Made by a program: the position numbers and the translations under genes. From the NCBI GenBank assembly GCA_002366775.1, contig DFBW01000271.1:4997-12731 (forward strand): DNA of 7,735 bases, given 5' to 3'. A model generated the notes under the pieces. It had not been told where the DNA came from and searched no databases. It saw only the letters and a program-made list of their open reading frames with translations. Source of the DNA: Roseovarius sp. UBA3070. Lineage in GTDB: Bacteria > Pseudomonadota > Alphaproteobacteria > Rhodobacterales > Rhodobacteraceae. Positions 1 through 5,458 of this stretch are shown in pieces (positions within the stretch are counted from its first letter, which is position 1; every line of letters begins with the position of its first letter).

Positions 1-348
1 ATTTTCGGCCCTGTCTTGTCCACCGTGCGCGCCAAAACCTATGAAGAGGCGATTGGCCTGGCGATGGATCACGAATACGGCAATGGCACCGCGATCTATA
101 CCCGCGATGGTGACACGGCGCGTGATTTTGCCCACCGCATCAACATCGGCATGGTTGGCATCAACGTGCCCATCCCTGTGCCGCTGGCCTATCACACCTT
201 TGGTGGTTGGAAAAAATCCATGTTCGGCGATCTGAACCAGCATGGGCCCGACAGCTTCAAGTTTTATTCGCGCACCAAGACCGTGACCGCGCGCTGGCCC
301 TCAGGCATCAAAGAAGGTGGCGAGTTCAACTTCAAAGCGATGGACTAA
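1..348 (+). CDS. mmsA: Methylmalonate-semialdehyde dehydrogenase (CoA-acylating), C-terminal part
   Basis: This is the 3' end (115 codons plus TAA) of a gene that begins upstream of the window. The frame is open from base 1 and starts with IFGPV, the aldehyde dehydrogenase motif that helps hold NAD. The family protein is about 500 residues, so only the last quarter is present. MmsA-like features are YGNGTAIYTRDGDTARDF, the GMVGINVPIPVP loop, FGGWKKSMFGD and the tail KFYSRTKTVTARWP. The family oxidises methylmalonate semialdehyde to propionyl-CoA with NAD and CoA in the cytoplasm, the last specific step of valine and myo-inositol breakdown. The other valine genes downstream support the valine role. 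A TTG at 16 could be read as a start but lies inside the conserved domain. The catalytic cysteine lies upstream and cannot be checked here. Confidence 0.93.
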   Translation: MFGPVLSTVRAKTYEEAIGLAMDHEYGNGTAIYTRDGDTARDFAHRINIGMVGINVPIPVPLAYHTFGGWKKSMFGDLNQHGPDSFKFYSRTKTVTARWPSGIKEGGEFNFKAMD

Positions 349-370
349 TGCAATCGCCCTGACCAACAAA

Positions 371-400
371 AGCCCCGGATAATTTCCGGGGCTTTTTATT
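371..400 (+). terminator. Rho-independent terminator of mmsA, possibly bidirectional
   Basis: A perfect 9-bp stem (371-379 AGCCCCGGA pairing with 385-393 TCCGGGGCT) with a 5-base loop is followed by TTTTTATTTT from 393. It lies 22 bp after the mmsA stop. An AAAA run just before the stem gives a shorter T-run on the other strand, so it may also stop transcription from the convergent minus-strand gene that ends at 424. Confidence 0.9.
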
Positions 401-423
401 TTGTAACAATGGCTTATCCGGTC

Positions 424-870
424 CTACCAGGCGAGCGTTTGCATCCCCTCGCGGAACAGCCAGCTTTCGATCAATGGCCAGTTGCCCATTTGCACACCGT
501 CAATGTAATCGGCCTTGGTCAGCCCTGCGGCCTTGGAACAAGCCTTGCACATGATGACCGTTCCACCATCTGCGATAAAGGCCGCCAGCATATCCTGAAC
601 CGATTTGCCCGTCTCGGCCATCAGGCCGTGCACATGGCTGGCGCGCTTCTTGTCGGCTAGGTAAACGGCGCGCACGTTCAGCCAAATCGCTGTGTCATGC
701 CCGTTTTTCAGTGATTTGCGATGTGCAAACATGATCGCCTTGGTTGCCGACCAAGTGTCATCGGTGGTCAGGTTCACAAACAGGCCCCTCTTGACCTCAT
801 CGGCATGCCCCATGATCGGCGTCAGCAGCAATGCCAGCATCAATACAGTCTTTTTCGTCCATCCAAACAT
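424..870 (-). CDS. Secreted DsrE-family (DsrE/F-like) small protein with CxxC motif
   Basis: A 148-residue protein. It opens with KK at residues 6-7, then a hydrophobic stretch at about 8-20 and a plausible signal peptidase site after GHA (residue 23), so the mature protein of about 125 residues is probably periplasmic. The core resembles DsrE/F-like folds: a first strand GLFVNLTTDD (29-38), a helix ending AIMFAHRKSLKNGHD, the strand AIWLNVRAVYLA (61-72), then TVIMCKACSKAAGL with C108 and C111. Proteins of this family are linked to sulfur relay or are uncharacterised; the CxxC suggests thiol or metal chemistry, which is inference. The ATG at 870 is preceded by a strong purine-rich ribosome site. 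The gene is a single-gene unit antisense to the valine genes, convergent with mmsA and divergent from the ligase gene. Substrate and role are unknown. Confidence 0.8.
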   Translation of the reverse strand: MFGWTKKTVLMLALLLTPIMGHADEVKRGLFVNLTTDDTWSATKAIMFAHRKSLKNGHDTAIWLNVRAVYLADKKRASHVHGLMAETGKSVQDMLAAFIADGGTVIMCKACSKAAGLTKADYIDGVQMGNWPLIESWLFREGMQTLAW

Positions 871-875
871 CGTTT

Positions 876-887
876 CTTTCCTTCCTT
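876..887 (-). promoter_or_regulatory. Ribosome binding site of the DsrE-like gene
   Basis: Read on the minus strand this is AAGGAAGGAAAG, ending 5 bases before the ATG at 870-868. It fixes the start of the exported DsrE-like protein. I could not find a convincing promoter for this gene in the spacer. Confidence 0.7.
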
Positions 888-966
888 CATGTGTCCACGG
901 CCAGCATAAAGATCATCGGCTTATTGCGCTTTGATCTGGGTCTAACACCGCGTCGAATTCCAACCT

Positions 967-1017
967 ATGTGCAACCACCGCTTGCCAAAGCGGTGTTTTC
1001 TTGCTGGTATTGCCTGA
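967..1017 (+). other. Possible 16-codon leader ORF ([16 protein letters not shown])
   Basis: An ATG-to-TGA mini-ORF lies just ahead of the ligase gene. It has two Cys codons (970-972 and 994-996), and its stop is 13 bases before the ligase ATG. It spans the hairpin at 976-995, the geometry expected of a leader peptide. Against it, no Shine-Dalgarno sequence precedes its ATG, and a short ORF of this size arises easily by chance. Translation is unproven. Confidence 0.2.
976..1002 (+). terminator. Terminator-like hairpin in the leader of the ligase gene (candidate attenuator)
   Basis: A perfect 8-bp stem (976-983 CACCGCTT pairing with 988-995 AAGCGGTG) with a 4-base loop GCCA is followed by TTTTCTT (996-1002). 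It lies 29-55 bases upstream of the ligase start codon. No plus-strand gene ends before it, since the neighbouring gene runs the other way. It would therefore act on a transcript that starts in the spacer, as an attenuator or the end of a short RNA. The U-tract is short, so strength is uncertain. No competing antiterminator helix was identified by eye. Confidence 0.45.
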
Positions 1018-1030
1018 AAAAGGGCACCTC

Positions 1031-2164
1031 ATGGCCAACTCCACCCCTGATTTCACCATGGGCATCGAAGAGGAATACCTTCTGGTTGACCGCGATAGCC
1101 TGGCACTTGTCGAAGCGCCCGATGGGTTGATGGAGGCCTGCGCCGCCGAGCTGCCGGATCAGGTGACGCCGGAGTTTTTGAAGTGCCAGATCGAGATCGG
1201 CACCAAAGTTTGCCGCAACGTGGCCGAGGCCCGAGAGGACCTCAAACGCCTGCGGGCGTGTGTGTCAAAACATGCGGCCCGGTTGAACCTGGCCCCCATT
1301 GCCGCCTCATGTCACCCGTTTTCGGACTGGCGCGATCAGGCCCACACCCAAAAAGACCGCTACAATGCGCTGTCTTCCGATCTGGCTGGTGTGGTGCAAC
1401 GCATGTTGATTTGCGGGATGCATGTGCATGTTGGCATCCAAGACCCCGATCTGCGCATCGATTTGATGAACCAGCTCAGCTACTTCCTGCCACATCTGCT
1501 GGCGCTCAGCTGTTCGTCACCCTACTGGCAGGGGCATGACACCGGATTGGCCAGCTATCGGCTGAGCGTTTTTGACAATCTGCCGCGCACTGGCCTGCCC
1601 CCTCGCATGGAAAACTTCAGCGAGTTTGAGCGCTCGGTGGGTGTGCTGACGGATTTGGGAGTTATTGAGGACAGCTCAAAAATCTGGTGGGATCTGCGCC
1701 CATCCTCCAAATTTCCAACGCTGGAAAGCCGCATCTGCGATGTGCAGCCCCGTTTGGAACACGCGCTGGCACTGGCCGCCCTGACCCAAGCCCTCACCCG
1801 AATGCTCTGGCGGTTGGCACAAAGCAATCAGCGTTGGCGTATCTACGACAGATTTCTTGTGGCCGAAAATCGCTGGCGGGCACAGCGCTATGGCACCACC
1901 AAGGGATTGATTGACTTTGGCCGCAGCAAAATCATGCCGTTTGAGGACCTGCTGAACGAGATCATCATCTTGATTGCCGATGATGCCGAGGCATTATCGA
2001 GTGTGGCCGAAATTGAAACCGCGAGCGAGATGATGGCCTCGCAGTCCAGCGCCGGGCGCCAACGTCAGGCCTATACGATTGCCCGTGAAAACGGCGGCGA
2101 CCACACAGACGCCCTGCGCGCCGTCGTAAGCCATTTGATTGAGGAATATCACGCTGATCTCTAG
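1031..2164 (+). CDS. YbdK-type carboxylate-amine ligase (GCS2 family, glutamate--cysteine ligase-like)
   Basis: A 377-residue soluble protein close in length to E. coli YbdK (372). Family hallmarks run the full length: [13 protein letters not shown] with the acidic triplet E13-E15, CQIEIGT (52-58), [12 protein letters not shown] (129-140), [20 protein letters not shown] (219-238) and [11 protein letters not shown] (278-288). The fold is that of glutamine synthetase-like ATP-dependent ligases, which join a carboxylate to an amine through an acyl-phosphate. YbdK itself has only weak glutamate-cysteine ligase activity, so the true substrate here is unknown. I chose ATG 1031 over an in-frame TTG at 1001 because AGGG at 1021-1024 is suitably spaced and the family usually starts shortly before the GIEEEY motif. 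It sits alone between a divergent DsrE-like gene and the valine operon, 83 bp from the latter, with no clear terminator after it, so read-through is possible. Confidence 0.88.
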   Translation: MANSTPDFTMGIEEEYLLVDRDSLALVEAPDGLMEACAAELPDQVTPEFLKCQIEIGTKVCRNVAEAREDLKRLRACVSKHAARLNLAPIAASCHPFSDWRDQAHTQKDRYNALSSDLAGVVQRMLICGMHVHVGIQDPDLRIDLMNQLSYFLPHLLALSCSSPYWQGHDTGLASYRLSVFDNLPRTGLPPRMENFSEFERSVGVLTDLGVIEDSSKIWWDLRPSSKFPTLESRICDVQPRLEHALALAALTQALTRMLWRLAQSNQRWRIYDRFLVAENRWRAQRYGTTKGLIDFGRSKIMPFEDLLNEIIILIADDAEALSSVAEIETASEMMASQSSAGRQRQAYTIARENGGDHTDALRAVVSHLIEEYHADL

Positions 2165-2171
2165 GTGGCCT

Positions 2172-2194
2172 CCCCTTGTAAAACCCCTGTAAAA
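2172..2194 (+). repeat. Imperfect tandem direct repeat upstream of the valine operon
   Basis: CCCCTTGTAAAA (2172-2183) is followed directly by CCCCTGTAAAA (2184-2194), differing by one T. The first copy contains the candidate -35 element. It may be a small slippage duplication or a pair of protein-binding half-sites on one face of the helix. The sequence alone cannot tell these apart. Confidence 0.5.
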
Positions 2195-2203
2195 ACTGAT
2201 AAC
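2176..2203 (+). promoter_or_regulatory. Candidate sigma-70 promoter of the acyl-CoA dehydrogenase/hydrolase/mmsB operon
   Basis: TTGTAA (2176-2181) and GATAAC (2198-2203), 16 bases apart, each match four of six consensus positions. Transcription would begin near 2210, inside the inverted repeat that follows and about 40 bases before the ATG. The position suits a promoter for the three-gene unit, but the match is modest and was found by eye. Confidence 0.4.
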
Positions 2204-2220
2204 TAAACATATGTTCAATT
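2201..2220 (+). promoter_or_regulatory. Candidate operator: 20-bp inverted repeat
   Basis: AACTAAACAT/ATGTTCAATT is an inverted repeat with 8 of 10 positions paired and a perfect 10-bp core, AACATATGTT. It overlaps the end of the candidate -10 element and the expected start site, the usual place for a repressor such as a TetR-family protein. It does not resemble the MerR-type LiuR site known for branched-chain catabolism in other proteobacteria. No regulator gene lies in the window, so the partner is unknown. Confidence 0.4.
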
Positions 2221-2232
2221 CGGGCAGAGCAT

Positions 2233-2240
2233 GAGGGGGG
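2233..2240 (+). promoter_or_regulatory. Ribosome binding site of the acyl-CoA dehydrogenase gene
   Basis: GAGGGGGG ends 7 bases before ATG 2248. It supports that start and suggests efficient initiation at the head of the operon. Confidence 0.65.
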
Positions 2241-2247
2241 ACACGAT

Positions 2248-3387
2248 ATGGATTTTGCGCTGAGCGAGGAACAAACCGCCATTTTTGATATGGCTTATGC
2301 CTTTGGCCAGGACACGATCGCGCCGCACGCGCGCGACTGGGAGGCCGCGGGCACCATTCCCAAAGACCTGTGGCCCCAAATTGGTGAATTGGGCTTTGGC
2401 GGGCTTTATGTCTCAGAGGCATCGGGCGGCTCGGGCCTCAGCCGGTTGGATGCGACATTGGTGTTTGAAGCACTTTCCATGGCCTGCCCCTCGGTTGCGG
2501 CGTTTTTGTCTATTCACAATATGTGCGCCAAAATGCTGGACATGTACGCATCTGACGCCATGAAGGCGCGGCTGCTTCCGGGTGCGGTATCAATGAACAC
2601 GGTCTTGTCCTATTGCCTGACCGAACCGGGGTCCGGCTCGGATGCGGCGGCCCTGAAAACCCGCGCCCAGAGCACCGACACAGGCTATGTCCTGAATGGC
2701 ACAAAGGCGTTCATCTCGGGCGGTGGGTATTCGGATGCCTATGTTGTGATGGTGCGCACCGGTGATGACACGCCCAAAGGCATCTCAACAGTCTATGTCG
2801 AGGATGGCACAGAGGGGCTGAGCTTTGGCGGGCTTGAGGATAAAATGGGCTGGCGCAGCCAACCTACCCGGCAAGTTCAATTCGACAATTGCAACATTTC
2901 CTCCGACAATATGGTAGGAGAAGAGGGTAAAGGTTTCAAATATGCGATGTCTGGCCTTGATGGCGGGCGGCTGAACATTTCGGCCTGTTCGCTGGGGGCC
3001 GCCCAAAGCGCCATGAACGCAACGCGCGCCTATATGGCCGAGCGCAAGGCATTTGGAAAACCCATCGACCAGTTTCAGGCGCTGCAATTTCGCCTCGCCG
3101 ATATGGAGACCGAGATGCAAGCCGCGCGCACATTCCTGCGTCAGGCCGCCTGGAAAGTGGACACAGGCGCCCCTGATGCCACCAAGTTTTGCGCCATGGC
3201 AAAACGGCTGGTGACCGAAACTGGGTCGAACGTGGTAAACCAATGCCTGCAACTGCACGGCGGCTATGGCTATCTGGCGGATTACGGCATTGAAAAACTG
3301 GTTCGTGACCTGCGCGTGCATGAAATCCTTGAAGGCACGAATGAGGTCATGCGCCTGATCGTCGCCCGTCAGCTTTTGGCCGAATGA
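2248..3387 (+). CDS. Acyl-CoA dehydrogenase, probable isobutyryl-CoA dehydrogenase
   Basis: A 379-residue FAD-dependent acyl-CoA dehydrogenase of full family length. It oxidises a short branched acyl-CoA at the alpha-beta bond and passes electrons to electron-transfer flavoprotein. Visible are the helical N-terminal domain, CLTEPGSGSD (123-132), the FAD and substrate signature of the beta domain, and the C-terminal helical domain with RKAFGKPIDQFQALQFRLADM (266-286) and the second signature QCLQLHGGYGYLADYG. The expected catalytic base is E362 in EILEGTNEV. Residues 86-95, FLSIHNMCAK, recall the ISIHNMC segment of mammalian ACAD8 (isobutyryl-CoA dehydrogenase), which together with the hydrolase and mmsB downstream supports isobutyryl-CoA as substrate. 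2-methylbutyryl-CoA or a broader short-branched range is the main alternative. It is the first gene of the operon, and its TGA overlaps the next ATG. Confidence 0.92.
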   Translation: MDFALSEEQTAIFDMAYAFGQDTIAPHARDWEAAGTIPKDLWPQIGELGFGGLYVSEASGGSGLSRLDATLVFEALSMACPSVAAFLSIHNMCAKMLDMYASDAMKARLLPGAVSMNTVLSYCLTEPGSGSDAAALKTRAQSTDTGYVLNGTKAFISGGGYSDAYVVMVRTGDDTPKGISTVYVEDGTEGLSFGGLEDKMGWRSQPTRQVQFDNCNISSDNMVGEEGKGFKYAMSGLDGGRLNISACSLGAAQSAMNATRAYMAERKAFGKPIDQFQALQFRLADMETEMQAARTFLRQAAWKVDTGAPDATKFCAMAKRLVTETGSNVVNQCLQLHGGYGYLADYGIEKLVRDLRVHEILEGTNEVMRLIVARQLLAE

Positions 3388-4439
3388 TGAGCGATATCAA
3401 CATCCGCATCGTGGGCTGCGCCGGGCGTATCACCCTGACCCGGCCCAAGGCTCTGAACGCGCTGAGCTATGACATGGCCACAGCGATCGAGGCCGCTTTG
3501 GCTGCCTGGGTCAACGATGATGCCGTAAAGCTGGTGATCATAGATGCGACCGGCGACAAAGCCTTTTGCGCAGGTGGCGACATTCAGCAGCTGTATGACA
3601 CCGGTCGCGCAGGCGATTTCGCCTATGGTCAACGGTTCTGGCGCGATGAATACCGCCTGAACGCCATAATCGCCGCCTACCCCAAGCCCTATGTTGCCCT
3701 GATGCAAGGGTTCACCATGGGCGGCGGCGTTGGTATTTCGTGCCACGGATCACACCGCATCGTGTGCGAAAACAGCCAGATCGCCATGCCTGAGGTGGGT
3801 ATCGGTTTGGTGCCTGATGTGGGCGGGTCATTGCTCCTTGCGCGCGCCCCTGGGCGCTTGGGTGAATACCTTGGTATCACCGCCGCGCGTATGGGCCCCG
3901 GAGATTCTATTTATTGTGGTTTTGCAGATACTTATGTCCCTCTTGAGGATTGGCCTGAGGTGATCCAGACGCTTGAAACCACAGGTGATCTCGGCGTGAT
4001 ATCTGCAATGGCAAAGGCGCCGCCAACCGGAACAACCCGAGGCATACAGCCACACTGTGATACACATTTTGGCGGCGAAACTCTGGCTGATATTCTCAGT
4101 TCCCTGGGCACCGACAGCGGAGATTTTGCCACTGAGACGCTGAAGAAACTCGGCCGCAATTCACCGCTCTCCATGGCCTGCGCCGTGGAGATAATCCACC
4201 GTTTACGCGGGCCCGGCGCAGATATCCAACAAGCGCTGGAATTGGAATACCGCTTCACGTTCCGCGCAATGGAACATGGTGACTTTCTGGAAGGTATCCG
4301 CGCCGCCGTGATCGACAAAGACCGCGCTCCCAATTGGCAACATACCCTTGATACGCCGCCCGCTTTGGCCGCAACCAAGATGCTTATGCCACTCGGGGAA
4401 GACTGCTTAACCTTTGATAAACAAGGAATTACATCATGA
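3384..4439 (+). CDS. 3-hydroxyisobutyryl-CoA hydrolase (enoyl-CoA hydratase/isomerase family)
   Basis: A 351-residue crotonase-fold protein, longer than a simple enoyl-CoA hydratase (about 260) and the length expected of HIBCH. It hydrolyses 3-hydroxyisobutyryl-CoA to free 3-hydroxyisobutyrate in valine breakdown. It shows RPKALNALS (20-28), the oxyanion-hole segment KAFCAGGDIQQLY (59-71), GFTMGGGVGIS (109-119) and MPEVGIGLVPDVGG (135-148). E137 and D145 fall where the catalytic pair Glu143/Asp151 of human HIBCH sits, with the same spacing of eight. The C-terminal part includes SPLSMACAVEII and LELEYRFTFRAMEHGDFLEGIRA, typical of the hydrolase subgroup. ATG 3384 overlaps the previous stop as ATGA; a second ATG at 3387 is an equal alternative, differing by one residue. 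No good ribosome site precedes it, so translational coupling is likely. Confidence 0.93.
   Translation: MMSDINIRIVGCAGRITLTRPKALNALSYDMATAIEAALAAWVNDDAVKLVIIDATGDKAFCAGGDIQQLYDTGRAGDFAYGQRFWRDEYRLNAIIAAYPKPYVALMQGFTMGGGVGISCHGSHRIVCENSQIAMPEVGIGLVPDVGGSLLLARAPGRLGEYLGITAARMGPGDSIYCGFADTYVPLEDWPEVIQTLETTGDLGVISAMAKAPPTGTTRGIQPHCDTHFGGETLADILSSLGTDSGDFATETLKKLGRNSPLSMACAVEIIHRLRGPGADIQQALELEYRFTFRAMEHGDFLEGIRAAVIDKDRAPNWQHTLDTPPALAATKMLMPLGEDCLTFDKQGITS
4423..4428 (+). promoter_or_regulatory. Ribosome binding site of mmsB
   Basis: AAGGAA inside the end of the hydrolase gene, 7 bases before ATG 4436, gives mmsB its own initiation signal despite the ATGA overlap. Confidence 0.6.
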
Positions 4440-5311
4440 ATATCGGCTTCATCGGACTGGGCAACATGGGTGGCCCAATGGCGACTAATCTGGCCAAGGG
4501 CGGCCATAACGTCACCGGATTTGACACTGCCGGCGTGACAATTGAGGGCGTGAGCAACGCCTCCAGCGCCGCAGAGGCCGCCACAGATCAGGATGTGGTC
4601 ATCACCATGCTGCCCAACGGCAAAATCCTGCGGGCCGTGGCCGATCAGGTGGTTCCAGCCATGAAAGCCGGAGCTGTGTTGCTTGATTGCTCAACCGTTG
4701 ATGTGGAAAGCGCGCGCGACGTGGCGACCCAAGCCGCTGCCGCTGGCCTTCTGGCCCTTGATGCACCGGTTTCCGGCGGCATTGGCGGTGCGACAGCTGG
4801 CACGCTCACCTTCATGGTTGGCGGCGATGATGCTGGCTTTAAGATTGCATCCGAACTCTTTGATATTATGGGCCAAAAGGCCGTTCACTGCGGCCCTTCT
4901 GGCAACGGTCAGGCCGCCAAAATCTGCAATAACATGATCCTTGGTGCCACCATGATCGTCACCTGCGAGGCCTTTGCGCTGGCCGATAAACTGGGTCTTG
5001 ATCGCCAAGCAATGTTTGATGTCGTTTCCACCTCCTCGGGCTATAGCTGGTCCATGAATGCCTACTGCCCTGCCCCCGGTATTGGGCCACAATCGCCGGC
5101 AGACAATGAGTATCAACCGGGGTTCGCGGCCGAATTGATGCTCAAGGATCTGCGCTTGGCGCAGCAGGCCGCAGTGGCCGCCGATGCAGATACGCCTCTG
5201 GGCCAGGCTGCCGCCGAACTCTACGCGCAGTTTGTTGAACAGGAAGATGGTTTGGGCCAGGATTTCTCAGCGATGTTACCCCGGCTTGCTGCGCGCGGGC
5301 ACAAGGGCTAG
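4436..5311 (+). CDS. mmsB: 3-hydroxyisobutyrate dehydrogenase
   Basis: A 291-residue beta-hydroxyacid dehydrogenase, the usual length for MmsB. It oxidises 3-hydroxyisobutyrate to methylmalonate semialdehyde with NAD in the cytoplasm, the step before MmsA. The N-terminal Rossmann domain starts IGFIGLGNMGGPMATNL (3-19), with an acidic residue at D30 after the second strand that favours NAD. ITMLPNG (56-62), the substrate loop DAPVSGGIGGATAGTLTFMVGG (109-130), and GQAAKICNNM with catalytic lysine K162 and N166 all match the family. The C-terminal part has LMLKDLRLA, also typical. It is the third gene of the unit, overlapping the hydrolase stop by ATGA. The chain ends at TAG 5309-5311. No clear terminator follows; a 5-bp hairpin at 5332-5344 has no T-run. 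Confidence 0.95.
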   Translation: MNIGFIGLGNMGGPMATNLAKGGHNVTGFDTAGVTIEGVSNASSAAEAATDQDVVITMLPNGKILRAVADQVVPAMKAGAVLLDCSTVDVESARDVATQAAAAGLLALDAPVSGGIGGATAGTLTFMVGGDDAGFKIASELFDIMGQKAVHCGPSGNGQAAKICNNMILGATMIVTCEAFALADKLGLDRQAMFDVVSTSSGYSWSMNAYCPAPGIGPQSPADNEYQPGFAAELMLKDLRLAQQAAVAADADTPLGQAAAELYAQFVEQEDGLGQDFSAMLPRLAARGHKG

Positions 5312-5360
5312 AAAATTCTGTTTTTAGTGCTGCGGGTGGCCCGCTATCGTGGCGTCACAC

Positions 5361-5369
5361 AAGGCGAGG
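5361..5369 (+). promoter_or_regulatory. Ribosome binding site pointing to an upstream, out-of-frame start of the glycosyltransferase
   Basis: AAGGCGAGG ends 6 bases before ATG 5376. It is the best translation start signal near the glycosyltransferase, yet it feeds a frame different from that of the long open frame. GTG 5459 has no comparable signal at proper spacing. Confidence 0.65.
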
Positions 5370-5375
5370 CAAAGC

Positions 5376-5447
5376 ATGGCCAACCCCGATCGCAACGCTG
5401 TCATTTGGTACGCCGATGATGGCTATGACCCTGAAAAAAGGGATTAA
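5376..5447 (+). pseudogene. Displaced N-terminus of the glycosyltransferase (frameshifted)
   Basis: ATG 5376 opens a 23-codon frame that ends at TAA 5445-5447. Its product begins MANPDRNAVIWYADDGYDP, which reads like the first beta strand and loop of a GT-B glycosyltransferase and is missing from the long downstream frame. A shift of -1 at the A6 run 5434-5439 (equivalent to one missing base) joins it to ..EKKGLNGRRVAGASFLKGF of the downstream frame. The repaired protein would be 552 residues, 28 more than from GTG 5459. The break may be a sequencing or assembly error, a true mutation, or less likely a programmed shift. Confidence 0.65.
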
Positions 5448-5458
5448 ACGGGCGCCGG

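Noticed and set aside
889..909. Six-codon leader MCPRPA upstream of the ligase gene
   Set aside because: The sequence before it is pyrimidine-rich on the plus strand (it is the ribosome site of the opposite gene), so no translation start is supported.
1001..1030. TTG 1001 as an earlier in-frame start of the carboxylate-amine ligase
   Set aside because: It would add 10 residues unlike the family, and it begins inside the T-run of the hairpin. ATG 1031 has a suitable ribosome site.
3895..3960. A locally AT-richer patch in the hydrolase gene that might suggest an insertion
   Set aside because: The reading frame and family alignment continue through it without interruption. It is within normal variation for a less conserved loop.
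2785..4507. Minus-strand open frames of 178 codons (2785-3321) and 191 codons (3932-4507) opposite the valine genes
   Set aside because: Both lie wholly or largely antisense to well-supported enzymes and show no domain.
5332..5344. Hairpin GCGGG-TGG-CCCGC after mmsB as a terminator
   Set aside because: It has only 5 bp and no T-run after it, so it is too weak to call. The TTTTT at 5320-5325 precedes rather than follows it.
5434..5447. AAAAAAGGG as an internal ribosome site restarting translation at GTG 5459
   Set aside because: The spacing of about 16 bases is too long for efficient initiation, and the resulting protein would lack the first part of the GT-B fold.
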